64,000 bases of DNA from Taibaiella sp965229095 (GCA_965229095.1 OZ245855.1:2232001-2296000); one strand, 5' to 3'; shown: positions 16,680 through 25,015, counted from the first letter of the stretch. Notes: generated from the sequence alone by a model not told the origin. Numbers and translations are program-made.

Positions 16680-17645
16680 TTATTTTGTCCTCTCTATTTT
16701 CCTTATCTTATTGGCTGCCAACAGCTCTTTCAATAAATTGTCGAGCACGCCATTCACAAACTGCCCGCTTTGTGGTGTGCTGTAGTTCTTGGCGATCTCG
16801 ATATATTCGTTGATCGTAACTTTGGTGGGGATCGTGGGGAAATAAAGCAATTCGGCAAGGCCCATTTTCAACAGGATCATGTCAATAATAGCCACCCTTT
16901 CCGCATCCCAGTTTTTCAGTTTGGGGCGGATCAGCTCCATAATATGCTCTTCTTTCTGCAAAACGGTTTTCAGCAGGCTGTAGGCATATTCCCTTTTCTC
17001 CGAAGAGATGAATTGCAGGAAATTGACATTTTTAGGGCTGCGGAAATAGTTATCGACCAGCATCACTACCATTTCCTTATCATCTTCCCAACCACTCCAC
17101 TCGTCGGTAACATATTCCTGGAAATCTTCGTTTTCAAACATTTCCTTGCGCCAGATATGCTGCATGATCTGCTTTTCGGAAGCATTGTTGCGGCTCTGTT
17201 CCGAAGTATATTGCTGGTAAGCTTCCGAAGTCACCAGGCTTTGGTAGATTTTTTTTACTCTTTCCTCATCGATAAAACGTTCGAGCTTGTCTTCCTTTAC
17301 TTTTTCCTGGAACGTTGTATTGCCCAGCAATTCCCAAAGAAAAGTATTGCCGGCGATCTTGGTATTAACCTCGAGATCGGCCTGGGTAGGCAGGTATTTA
17401 GAGGCGCGCTGGCGGGCACTGGTTTCTGAAAATTGCGCTACCTTACTGATATACAGCAACATAAGGGAAAACAAATCGGAAGAACGCTGTATCTTTTCTA
17501 CCAGCACTTTGATCCCGTTTTTCTCGTTTTCTTCGGGAGAAATGGCAGCCGCTGTGCCAGAGGCATCGGCAGGGGAAACGGAATAGGCATCGAGGGCATA
17601 AATGGCCTGCATTACCTTGACTCTGATATTTCTACGGCTTATCAT
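16680..17645 (-). CDS. nusB: Transcription antitermination factor NusB, long form
   Basis: RNA-binding factor of rRNA antitermination. From ATG 17645 the product has 321 residues, about twice E. coli NusB; the long form, with an inserted N-terminal helical half, is usual in Bacteroidota. Start motif ISRRNIRVKVMQAIYA and the C-terminal core (ERVAIIDMILLKMGLAELLYF, TKVTINEYIEIAKNYS, FVNGVLDNLL) are diagnostic. A longer frame to 17747 exists, but TACCTTTG at 17662-17669 lies inside it, supporting 17645. It heads the run with yajC, coaE and ribH. Confidence 0.93.
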   Translation of the reverse strand: MISRRNIRVKVMQAIYALDAYSVSPADASGTAAAISPEENEKNGIKVLVEKIQRSSDLFSLMLLYISKVAQFSETSARQRASKYLPTQADLEVNTKIAGNTFLWELLGNTTFQEKVKEDKLERFIDEERVKKIYQSLVTSEAYQQYTSEQSRNNASEKQIMQHIWRKEMFENEDFQEYVTDEWSGWEDDKEMVVMLVDNYFRSPKNVNFLQFISSEKREYAYSLLKTVLQKEEHIMELIRPKLKNWDAERVAIIDMILLKMGLAELLYFPTIPTKVTINEYIEIAKNYSTPQSGQFVNGVLDNLLKELLAANKIRKIERTK

Positions 17646-17661
17646 AATATAAAAAAGTAGG

Positions 17662-17669
17662 CAAAGGTA
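17662..17669 (-). promoter_or_regulatory. -7 promoter element TACCTTTG for nusB
   Basis: Minus-strand TAnnTTTG match 17 bases before ATG 17645; decides the start. Confidence 0.6.
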
Positions 17670-17730
17670 AGCTATATAAAATCCAAAGACAAAAGAATGT
17701 GGTCTTACCGGTACGTAGGAATACCTTTTA

Positions 17731-17762
17731 CCGTAGAGACGTAGCATGCTACGTCTCTACGG
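17731..17762. repeat. 32-bp perfect palindrome
   Basis: Two arms CCGTAGAGACGTAGCA read identically on both strands with no spacer. It lies between the divergent nusB and CorC-like genes, so it is not a terminator for either. Confidence 0.85.
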
Positions 17763-17813
17763 CCCTACATGCAAAAACCCAAAGGGTCTATATTGGGATT
17801 AAGGTAAAAAACT

Positions 17814-17821
17814 TATTTTTG
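17814..17821 (+). promoter_or_regulatory. -7 promoter element TATTTTTG
   Basis: TAnnTTTG match 23 bases upstream of the ATG at 17845. Confidence 0.5.
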
Positions 17822-17844
17822 TCAGGACATACCACTACCATCTT

Positions 17845-19140
17845 ATGAGCATAACCATCGCGCTTATTATCATCTGTTTATTGTTCATCGTAATCTTTAC
17901 GGGAGTAGAGTATGCCTACCTGGCTTCCAACAAGCTGACCATAGAGCTGAAACGAAAACAAGGCAGGGCCTCGGGCAAGATCCTGGGTACTTTTTTCGAT
18001 TACCCCGAACGCTTCTGGAGCGCAACCGTGATCGGCTTTTATATCGTGCTGGTCTGCTTCTGCTTCTTTTTTTCCAAGCTCACGACTATGCTGGAAGAAA
18101 AGTACCTGGCCAAAACAGGATTGAACCTGCGGTTCGACAATTACCAGAATCCCGCTTTTTACCTGCATCTTTTTATCGATTTCCTGCTGGTTACTTTTAT
18201 TATCCTGGGTACCATCGGCATCCTGGCCAAAAGAAGCTTTGAGTTTAATCCCGAAGCTAAACTCAATACATGGAGCAAGTTTATCAATATTGTATGTGAT
18301 ATTACCGCTCCTTTTGCAACGATCTTTATCGGCGTTTCGGAGTTTATCCTCAAATACCTTTTCAATGTGCGCATCAACAAAAAGGAAAGCATTTTTGAAA
18401 GAACCAATGCGGTGCAGTTCCTTAAACATGCCACGCACGGGCATGCCGTAGACATGGACGAAGCCAATAAAGAGCTATTTGAACGTGCGCTCGATCTTAC
18501 CAAAGTGAAAGTGCGCAAATGCATGACCCCCCGTAACGAGACTACTGCCGCCGACATCAATACTTCGGTAAAAGATTTGCGCGATAAATTTGTGGACACC
18601 AAGCTTTCCAAGATCGTGATCTACGACGAAACGCTGGATACGGTGCTGGGCTATACGCATCACCTCGACCTTAACCGCCGGCCCCAAAGCATCCAGGATA
18701 TACTGCATCCTATCCCTACCGTACCGGAAACCATGAGTGCCATCGACCTGATGCATAAGTTCACCAAAGAGCGCAAAAGCATTGCCTGGGTAGTAGACGA
18801 ATTTGGCGGCACTGCCGGATTCGTGACCATGGAAGATGTGCTGGAAGAGGTTTTTGGCGATATCAAAGATGAATACGATACAGAAGAGTTTACCGAAAAA
18901 CAGATCAGCGACAATGAGTACATCTTCTCCGGAAGGCTGGAAGTAGATTACCTGAACGAGAAGTATGAGCTGAATATTCCTTCCGATGAGGCCGATACGC
19001 TGTCCGGCTTTATCATTACCAACCACGAGATGATCCCCAAGCAAAAAGAAAGGATCATTATCGACAACTACGAGTTCGAAATACTGATGGTCACCGACAC
19101 CCGTATCGAAACCGTAAAGCTGAAAATACTCAACCACTAA
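17845..19140 (+). CDS. CNNM/CorC-type membrane protein with CBS pair
   Basis: 431 residues: an N-terminal DUF21/CNNM membrane domain with four hydrophobic segments (about 1-165), a CBS-domain pair (about 200-330, KVRKCMTPRNE and SIAWVVDEFGGTAGFVTMEDVLEEVFGDI), and a C-terminal CorC/HlyC domain (about 345-431). The family is linked to magnesium/cobalt export; the gliding factor GldE has the same layout, and I cannot separate the two here. The thioredoxin-like gene starts 19 bases downstream, so they may be co-transcribed. Confidence 0.88.
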   Translation: MSITIALIIICLLFIVIFTGVEYAYLASNKLTIELKRKQGRASGKILGTFFDYPERFWSATVIGFYIVLVCFCFFFSKLTTMLEEKYLAKTGLNLRFDNYQNPAFYLHLFIDFLLVTFIILGTIGILAKRSFEFNPEAKLNTWSKFINIVCDITAPFATIFIGVSEFILKYLFNVRINKKESIFERTNAVQFLKHATHGHAVDMDEANKELFERALDLTKVKVRKCMTPRNETTAADINTSVKDLRDKFVDTKLSKIVIYDETLDTVLGYTHHLDLNRRPQSIQDILHPIPTVPETMSAIDLMHKFTKERKSIAWVVDEFGGTAGFVTMEDVLEEVFGDIKDEYDTEEFTEKQISDNEYIFSGRLEVDYLNEKYELNIPSDEADTLSGFIITNHEMIPKQKERIIIDNYEFEILMVTDTRIETVKLKILNH

Positions 19141-19159
19141 GCACCGGAGCCGTTCCCTT

Positions 19160-19633
19160 ATGATACAGAAATATGCCTTTTGCCTGCTGTTGTTACTGGC
19201 AACGATACCTTTGGTCAGTACCGCGCAACAAAAGATACCCGCAGTACATTTTACCGATACCGATAATGCTGCCGTATCCAATAAAGATATCCCCAAGGGC
19301 AAGGCTTTGATGCTGCTTTATTTCCGCTCAGACTGCGACCATTGCGAGCATACGGCCAATATGCTGAAAACCGCTGCTGCCAAGTACCCTGCAACCATAT
19401 GGATGGTGAGCGCCGAGCCTATCCCTACCCTGCGCACCTTTGAAGATATGATGGGCCTGTACGATATCGACAATCTAAAAGTAATGCAGGACCATACCCA
19501 ATCCATGCATCGCTGGTTCGACTTTTCAAAGTTGCCTTTCATTGTGTTGTTCGATAAGAACGGCAAGCAGCTAAAAACCTTTGACGAGCTGCCTTCTATC
19601 GAAAATGTCAAAAAGATTTTGACTGGCAAATAA
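19160..19633 (+). CDS. Exported thioredoxin-like protein, CDHC motif
   Basis: 157 residues with a signal peptide (LLLLLATIPLVSTAQ). The fold pattern is TlpA/redoxin-like: MLLYFRSDCDHCEH with Cys59 and Cys62, a PATIWMVSAE strand, and the cis-Pro segment KLPFIVLFDKNGKQ. Likely a periplasmic disulfide reductase. It sits just before a small Cys-motif protein and the MbnP/MbnH genes; a role in keeping Cys reduced for metal handling is only inference, because a promoter separates it from the next gene. Confidence 0.85.
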   Translation: MIQKYAFCLLLLLATIPLVSTAQQKIPAVHFTDTDNAAVSNKDIPKGKALMLLYFRSDCDHCEHTANMLKTAAAKYPATIWMVSAEPIPTLRTFEDMMGLYDIDNLKVMQDHTQSMHRWFDFSKLPFIVLFDKNGKQLKTFDELPSIENVKKILTGK

Positions 19634-19650
19634 TTTCTGCCCTATCTTTG
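19618..19650 (+). promoter_or_regulatory. Promoter: TTTG, 21 nt spacer, TATCTTTG
   Basis: Good two-part Bacteroidota promoter: TTTG at 19618-19621 and -7 element TATCTTTG at 19643-19650. The upstream part overlaps the end of the thioredoxin-like gene. It serves the gene at 19699. Confidence 0.65.
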
Positions 19651-19698
19651 CAGCGTTGAAAACCTGTCTTGCTCTACAAACGGCAGCTCTAACCATTC

Positions 19699-20076
19699 AT
19701 GCTTCGCATCCCGGTCGTCATATTACTGATTGCAGCACTGCTTACCCAGTCCATGAGTAAGGGGATTATTGTATTGAGCTATTTTACCAACAAGCAGGCT
19801 TACGAAAGGTATTGTATCAACAAGGCCCGGCCACAGCTTCATTGCGATGGTAAATGCCAGATGGCCAAAAAGATAAAAGCCGAAGAAGAGCGTGACCAGA
19901 AAGATCCGCTTAAAGGCGGCTCCTTTTCCGAAGTAGTGATGATCCACCAGGATCATTTTATACGCATCCAACCCTTGTTTATTGCCCCTGTTGTCAAAGT
20001 CAACCTTTTCCCTTATTCCATAGGGCATATCCTCGACAGGTCCCGCAGTTATTTCCATCCGCCTAACGTAGCCTAA
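19699..20076 (+). CDS. Small exported protein with CxGKC motif
   Basis: 125 residues with an N-terminal hydrophobic segment (PVVILLIAALLTQ). Next comes a Tyr-rich stretch with NKQAYERYCINKARPQLHCD, then the motif HCDGKCQMAKKIKAEEE. Proteins with RYCxNKxxPxxxCxGKC are recurrent in Bacteroidota, often near metal-uptake or heme genes, but have no assigned function. The His and three Cys could bind a metal. Here it stands before the MbnP/MbnH genes, which fits a copper link. No homologous enzyme is recognised. Confidence 0.75.
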   Translation: MLRIPVVILLIAALLTQSMSKGIIVLSYFTNKQAYERYCINKARPQLHCDGKCQMAKKIKAEEERDQKDPLKGGSFSEVVMIHQDHFIRIQPLFIAPVVKVNLFPYSIGHILDRSRSYFHPPNVA

Positions 20077-20427
20077 GCGCTGCCTGCAGCATTCCTGTGC
20101 CTTGTTGTTCCGCAACAGGCTCATTCCTGTACCTTTTTCATGATGGCCCCGGTCCCTGGCCGGCAGCATCACAACGTTGCGTATGGTCTTAACCGGCCTT
20201 ACCGCTAAGAGACCGTATCCAAAAGTCTCAAGCCTGTGGCATGGAGCGAATTCGACATGCAAGCAGGCCTGACCAACCATTCTTATCTTATTTCGACTAC
20301 GCAATAAGACGAGAATAGGTTGCCGGATGGTCGCGGTTTGCGTACCCTTCTTTTCTGTGCACGGAAAACGAAGGTAGCCGCAGCATATCCTTTTTTTAAA
20401 ACAAATCAATTCAAAACATCTCAATCA
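20077..20427. other. Intergenic leader of the mbnP-like operon
   Basis: 351 bases without a convincing gene; no strong hairpin with a T tract, no clear TAnnTTTG and no riboswitch core recognised. It presumably holds the promoter and regulatory site of the mbnP-like operon. Copper- or stress-responsive control would be plausible but no operator is visible. Confidence 0.4.
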
Positions 20428-21246
20428 ATGAAACTCTTCCATAAATTAATTACCCTCGCTGCTGTTACCCTTGTTGCTTTATCTTCCTGCAAGAAAGAAA
20501 AACAAGAACCTGTTTATGACGATAAGGACCTTGCACCGCTTTCCGTTGAGTTCGACAATATCGTAGGCGGCCAGAACCTTTACCTCAACAGCGGTTCCTA
20601 TACCAATGCCGCAGGGGAAAACTATTCCGTTACTCTGCTCCAGTATTTCATCAGCAATATCAAGGTACGCAAGGCCGATGGTACCGAATATGTAGTGCCA
20701 CAGGACAGCAGCTATTTCCTTATTAAAGAAGGCAACGAAGATTTCTCCGAAGCCCTGGTAAATGTACCCGAAGGCGACTATACCTCACTTACGTTTACCG
20801 TAGGCGTCGACAGCCTGAGAAGCACTATGGACGTGAGCAGGCGCACCGGCGTGCTCGATCCTTCGGGCAGTATGGATGATGGCATGTACTGGGGCTGGAA
20901 CAGCGGTTATATCTTTTTCAAGATGGAAGGTATCTCGGCAGCGGCCCCCGTTGACGGCAGCGGCCAGCGGAAGTTCCGCTACCACATAGGCGGCTTCGGC
21001 GGTTATGACGCCCCTACCGTCAACAACATCAAAACAGTAACGCTCGACCTCAGCGCAAGAGGCGTGGCCCAGGTACGCAAAGGCAGGACCAGCAATATCC
21101 ACCTGATGGTAGATATCGACAAGGTATTAAGCGGCAGCACTACGGTAAGCATTGCAGCCAATCCTACGGTTATGTTCGGCGATTTCAGCAAGACTATTGC
21201 CGACAACTATGCCCAGATGTTCCGTCATGACCATACCGAAAATTAA
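20428..21246 (+). CDS. MbnP-like copper-binding lipoprotein
   Basis: 272 residues from ATG 20428 (signal VALSSC, lipid Cys21). The MbnP-like domain is shown by LSVEFDNIVGGQNL, YSVTLLQYFISNIKV, LTFTVGVDS, the Trp block MYWGWNSGY (Trp155 and Trp157) and KFRYHIGGFGG. In characterised MbnP proteins a Trp is converted to kynurenine by the partner MbnH, which creates a copper site. The MbnH-like gene starts 6 bases downstream, so the pair is complete. Role inferred: periplasmic or outer-membrane-linked copper binding. Confidence 0.88.
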   Translation: MKLFHKLITLAAVTLVALSSCKKEKQEPVYDDKDLAPLSVEFDNIVGGQNLYLNSGSYTNAAGENYSVTLLQYFISNIKVRKADGTEYVVPQDSSYFLIKEGNEDFSEALVNVPEGDYTSLTFTVGVDSLRSTMDVSRRTGVLDPSGSMDDGMYWGWNSGYIFFKMEGISAAAPVDGSGQRKFRYHIGGFGGYDAPTVNNIKTVTLDLSARGVAQVRKGRTSNIHLMVDIDKVLSGSTTVSIAANPTVMFGDFSKTIADNYAQMFRHDHTEN

Positions 21247-21252
21247 AGCGCT

Positions 21253-22299
21253 ATGGGCAAGAAAAAACTAACCGTAACCCTGGTCCTGCTGCTACTCGTT
21301 GGCCTGGCCGCCTGCCGTAAGGAGGTGGCACAGGAAATAGCCATTGCTTTTCCCGGTTTTGTAAAGCCGGCCAACTTCCCCGAGCCGCAGTATCATTTCG
21401 AGACGAATGCCGTAACGCAGGCCGGCTTTGAGCTGGGCCGAAAGCTCTTTTACGAGCCCAGGCTAAGCCGCAACAATACGATCAGCTGCGGCACCTGCCA
21501 TATACAAGCTGCGGGCTTTACGCATCATGGCCACGATGTAAGCCATGGTATCGACGACCGCCTGGGCAAGCGTAATTCACCGGCGATCATCAACCTGGCC
21601 TGGAACCCTTCTTTTATGTGGGATGGCGGCATTTTTGACCTGGACCTGCAACCCATAGCCCCCATTACGGCGCATGAGGAAATGGATGAGTCGGTGGCCA
21701 ATGTAATAGCCAAGTTACAGGCCAGGCCCGATTACCCGGGCCTGTTCCAGAAAGCATTCGGGAGCAGCGAGATCACATCGGCCCATTTTCTGAAAGCCTT
21801 ATCGCAGTTCATGGTGATGTGCGTGAGCAGCAATTCGAAATACGACAGCGTGATGCGGCAGGAAGGGCCTGCTTTTACAGCCCTGGAAGCACAAGGCTAT
21901 ACCTTGTTCCGGCAAAAGTGCGCTGCCTGCCATACCGAACCTTTATTTACAGATCATTCCTTCAGGGATAATGGTATCGGGATAGGCTTCAACGGCGATG
22001 AGGGCCGGTATCTGATCACACTGAATCCGTTGGACAGGTACAAATTCAAGGTGCCGGGCCTGCGCAACCTGCAATACACGGCCCCTTACATGCACGACGG
22101 CAGGTTCTATACTCTGGAAGCCGTGCTGGATCAGTATTCGGGCCATGTACAGCAAACGCCTAACCTGGACCCCTTGCTGCAACAGGACGGTACACCCGGC
22201 ATCCCTTTATCCAAAGAGGACAAGACGGCCCTCATAGCTTTCCTGAATACCTTGAACGATAAAAAATTCATTACAGATAAAATGCTCTCGGAGCAGTAA
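21253..22299 (+). CDS. Di-heme cytochrome c peroxidase, MbnH/MauG-like
   Basis: 348 residues, a lipoprotein by its VGLAAC signal (Cys21). Two heme c motifs are seen: CGTCH at 79-83 and CAACH at 223-227. Further family blocks: ELGRKLFYEPRLSRNNTISC, SPAIINLAWNPSFMWDGG, KVPGLRNLQYTAPYMHDGRF and LNTL. The di-heme peroxidase family includes CcpA, MauG and MbnH; adjacency to an MbnP-like gene favours MbnH, which oxidises a Trp of MbnP. Spacing to both neighbours is 6 and 10 bases, so a three-gene operon is clear. Confidence 0.9.
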   Translation: MGKKKLTVTLVLLLLVGLAACRKEVAQEIAIAFPGFVKPANFPEPQYHFETNAVTQAGFELGRKLFYEPRLSRNNTISCGTCHIQAAGFTHHGHDVSHGIDDRLGKRNSPAIINLAWNPSFMWDGGIFDLDLQPIAPITAHEEMDESVANVIAKLQARPDYPGLFQKAFGSSEITSAHFLKALSQFMVMCVSSNSKYDSVMRQEGPAFTALEAQGYTLFRQKCAACHTEPLFTDHSFRDNGIGIGFNGDEGRYLITLNPLDRYKFKVPGLRNLQYTAPYMHDGRFYTLEAVLDQYSGHVQQTPNLDPLLQQDGTPGIPLSKEDKTALIAFLNTLNDKKFITDKMLSEQ

Positions 22300-22309
22300 A
22301 CAAACGGAT

Positions 22310-23224
22310 ATGAAAAAAGGACTTCTGATACTCTTCCTGTTCCTGGGCGGCTATGCGCAGGCCTGCGATATTTGCGGCTGCGGTGCAGGCAGTACTTACC
22401 TGGGTATCCTCCCCGATTTCAATACACGCATCATAGGCCTGCGGTATCGCTTCAACGATGTACTGACCCATGTAGGCCCCGGCGGCTCCTCTTCCTATCT
22501 TACTACAAAGGAACAATACCATACCGCCGAGCTCTGGGGCGGCTGGACTTTCGGCAATCGGTTTCGCCTTATGGTTTCCGTTCCCTTAAGCTATAATACC
22601 AAGAAGAGCCAGGAAGAAGATGCTTCCAAGACCGGCCTCGGCGATATTTCCCTCCAGGGCTTTTACCGTGTATTGAACAGCAAACACTCCCTGGGCAATA
22701 AGCTACTGGTGCAGGACCTATGGCTAGGCGGCGGAGTAAAATTACCAACCGGCAAATACGAACCCCTGGACAACGAAGAGGCCGGCAAGAGCGCTAACCT
22801 GTTCCAATTGGGCACAGGCAGCTTCGACTTTATGCTTACCGGCATGTACGATCTCCGGCTGCAGGATGCAGGCCTCAACCTTTCGGCCAGCTATAAAATG
22901 AATACCACCAATAAGTACGATTATAACTATGGCAATAAGCTGAGCACCAGCGCGCAATTGTACTATAAATTCAAGGTAAGCAAAGTAGCTACGTTGGCGC
23001 CCAATGCCGGACTGGCCTACGAGCGGTCGGCGCGGGACCTGGACCATGAATATTCGGTATTCAATTCAGGAGGCTATGTACTTTCCGGTACTTTAGGCGC
23101 AGAGCTGCAATACAAAAAGATAGCCCTTGGCGGCAACTGGCAGCCGCCGCTTAGCCAGCAACTGGCTATGGAGGTGGTAAAGGCCAGAAATAAGATGATG
23201 GTGCATGTGTCTTTGATGTTCTGA
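22310..23224 (+). CDS. Outer-membrane barrel with N-terminal CxxCxC
   Basis: 304 residues. The signal peptide (LLILFLFLGGYAQA) is followed at once by CDICGCGAG, i.e. Cys19, Cys22 and Cys24. The rest alternates amphipathic beta strands with a terminal VHVSLMF, like transporter/phenol-degradation meta-type (MetA_deg) outer-membrane barrels. The Cys cluster at the mature N-terminus is a plausible copper site. Last gene of the MbnP-MbnH operon, 10 bases behind MbnH. Inference: a channel or acceptor working with the MbnP/MbnH pair. Confidence 0.8.
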   Translation: MKKGLLILFLFLGGYAQACDICGCGAGSTYLGILPDFNTRIIGLRYRFNDVLTHVGPGGSSSYLTTKEQYHTAELWGGWTFGNRFRLMVSVPLSYNTKKSQEEDASKTGLGDISLQGFYRVLNSKHSLGNKLLVQDLWLGGGVKLPTGKYEPLDNEEAGKSANLFQLGTGSFDFMLTGMYDLRLQDAGLNLSASYKMNTTNKYDYNYGNKLSTSAQLYYKFKVSKVATLAPNAGLAYERSARDLDHEYSVFNSGGYVLSGTLGAELQYKKIALGGNWQPPLSQQLAMEVVKARNKMMVHVSLMF

Positions 23225-23241
23225 TACAAAGGCCATCCTAT

Positions 23242-23380
23242 ATAAGAGCGTATCCCGGAAAGGGCCTCAAGCTTACTGCATGAAGTGATCCGACATGTAA
23301 ACAGCTTGAGGCACCCTTTTTGCCGCTATTAGAACTTCGTTCAATAAGGTAAAAATGATCTACTGGTGATACGCTCTTAT
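23242..23380. repeat. 139-bp nested inverted repeat between convergent genes
   Basis: Outer 13-bp arms ATAAGAGCGTATC (23242-23254) and GATACGCTCTTAT (23368-23380) are perfect complements; an inner pair GCCTCAAGCT (23264-23273) / AGCTTGAGGC (23303-23312) forms a second hairpin. A T run follows 23380. It could be a two-way terminator or a small MITE-like insertion. Confidence 0.7.
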
Positions 23381-23398
23381 TTTTTCTACGGGCTTTTG

Positions 23399-24034
23399 TT
23401 ATTCGTAGATCCATAACAATACCGGTTTGCGCCGGTGCTGCAGCAGTCCGTCCAGCTTTTTCATAAAGGCATTGGAAACCGCAGGGCAACCTCAGCCTTC
23501 GGGCGTTCCATCGGGAAATACCTCATGATCGGGTATATCTTCCCAGCCATGCAATACGATCTCTCTTCGCAAAGCATTGCTGTTACTGGCTTCCAGGCCA
23601 TGCAAGAGGTATTTGACATGAATGCCCCAGGAGCTGTAGCCCCTCGCTCCTATCTTATACTTACCTGTCGAACTGCAATGGCTGTCGAAGGCATTGCTGA
23701 AAACAGGATCATCCTTACTCTTATCCTTTCCCCAGGGATGGCTGCCACAACCATGACTTACCAGGCCCGAGGCAACGATCGTGTCTTTACTGAAATCCCA
23801 TACCACCATCCTTATTTTACCGGAATGCACCTGCATATCGGCCAGGAGGCAGAGCTTCCCGTCCATGCCATTCCGGCTGCAGAATACTTTGGCCGCAGCA
23901 GCATGTTTGCGGATACGCGTGTAATTAATGCCTGCCTGTAGCGATGCCTGCCGGGCAGCAGGCTCATTGGCATCGCCGGCAGTACAGGCAACCAGCCAAC
24001 AGGAGGCAAGGAGGAGGAACAGGAAGTTTTTCAT
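23399..24034 (-). pseudogene. L,D-transpeptidase (YkuD_2) with in-frame TGA
   Basis: The frame starts with a lipoprotein signal (WLVAC, Cys17) and runs through typical YkuD_2 blocks: YTRIRKHAAAAKVFCSRNGMDG, VVWDFSKDTIV, LVSHGCGSHPWG, FDSHCSSTGKYKIGARGYSSWGIHVKYLLHGL, IVLHGWEDIP. It then meets TGA at 23492-23494, directly before GCPAVSNAFMKKLD, the segment with the catalytic Cys. The same frame then continues 30 codons to TAA at 23399-23401, ending KPVLLWIYE. A TGG-to-TGA change would explain it. The 180-residue product up to TGA lacks the active-site Cys, so it should be inactive unless the stop is read through. Confidence 0.8.
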
Positions 24035-24144
24035 GGTAAAGGTAAGTTACGGCAAAAGGGGTTATCCTTTTTTATTTCCCTAACAGAATGGCCCGGGAAT
24101 TGCCAAACCTATCTAAAAATAAGGAAAGAACCACAAGCTTGCTG

Positions 24145-24152
24145 CATATTTG
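24145..24152 (+). promoter_or_regulatory. -7-like element CATATTTG
   Basis: One mismatch to TAnnTTTG, 38 bases before the M48 protease start. Confidence 0.4.
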
Positions 24153-24190
24153 CCCATCCTTATACATTTTTATACAAAACACTACCGGAA

Positions 24191-24967
24191 ATGAAAAAAA
24201 CAATCTTTACCACCACGATGCTCCTCGCTGTCCTGACAGGGACGGCCAATGCCCAATTCAAGCTGAACGACAAGACCATAGGCGCCGCCGAAAAAGGCGT
24301 GAAAGCAGCTACCTTCAGCGATGCCGATGCCGCCAAACTGGCCAAAGAATCGGTAGACTGGATGGATAAGAACAACCCTGTGGCACCCGAAAACGATCCT
24401 TACACCATAAGATTGAACAAAATTTTTGGCAAGCACAAAAACGAAGACGGTCTTACCCTGAACTATAAAGTGTACAAGGTGACTGACATCAATGCCTTTG
24501 CCTGTGCCGATGGCAGCATCCGTGTATTTTCCGCCCTCATGGACATGATGACGGATGAAGAACTGCTGGCGATCATAGGTCATGAAATAGGCCATGTTAA
24601 AAACCATGATACCCGCGATGCCATGCGGGCCGCTTATAAACGTGCCGCTATTTCCGATGCAGCGGGTTCGCAATCCGGCGTGGTTTCCAACCTTACCGAC
24701 AGCCAACTGGGTGCTATGGCCAATGCTATGCTGGAATCCAAATACAGCCGCAAACAGGAAAGCGAAGCGGATGATTATGGCTATAATTTTCTCAAAAAAC
24801 ACAAATACAATGTAATGGCCATGGCCAGCGCTTTTAAAAAGCTGCAATCGCTCAGCAGCGGGGCACAGCAAAGTAGTATGCAAAAGATGCTGAGCTCGCA
24901 CCCCGATAGCGGCGACCGTGCCAAGGCCGTAGAAGACAAAGCTAAGAAGGATGGTCTTTGGAAATAA
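24191..24967 (+). CDS. M48 family zinc metalloprotease, exported
   Basis: 258 residues with a signal peptide (MLLAVLTGTANAQ). The zinc motif HEIGH is at 131-135; the third ligand Glu is in RKQESEADDYGYNFL, and the DGSIRVFSALMDMMTDEEL block precedes the motif. The C-terminal SSHPDSGDRAKAVED is typical of the LoiP/YggG/BepA branch, periplasmic proteases or chaperones that deal with misassembled outer-membrane proteins. Single gene with a terminator behind it. Confidence 0.9.
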   Translation: MKKTIFTTTMLLAVLTGTANAQFKLNDKTIGAAEKGVKAATFSDADAAKLAKESVDWMDKNNPVAPENDPYTIRLNKIFGKHKNEDGLTLNYKVYKVTDINAFACADGSIRVFSALMDMMTDEELLAIIGHEIGHVKNHDTRDAMRAAYKRAAISDAAGSQSGVVSNLTDSQLGAMANAMLESKYSRKQESEADDYGYNFLKKHKYNVMAMASAFKKLQSLSSGAQQSSMQKMLSSHPDSGDRAKAVEDKAKKDGLWK

Positions 24968-24983
24968 GTAATTCCCATATCGT

Positions 24984-25015
24984 AAGAGGCAAGCATTGCA
25001 CTTGCCTCTTTTTTT
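24984..25015 (+). terminator. Terminator after M48 protease gene
   Basis: Stem AGAGGCAAG / CTTGCCTCT and T8 tract, 17 bases past the stop. Confidence 0.85.

Noticed and set aside
20077..20427. Cobalamin or other riboswitch before the mbnP-like gene
   Set aside because: I could not find a conserved core or a clear expression-platform hairpin; only an Rfam search could settle it.
23490..23494. Selenocysteine coding by the TGA in the transpeptidase
   Set aside because: The catalytic Cys codon itself is present two codons later, and no SECIS-like hairpin is evident; a mutated Trp codon is simpler.
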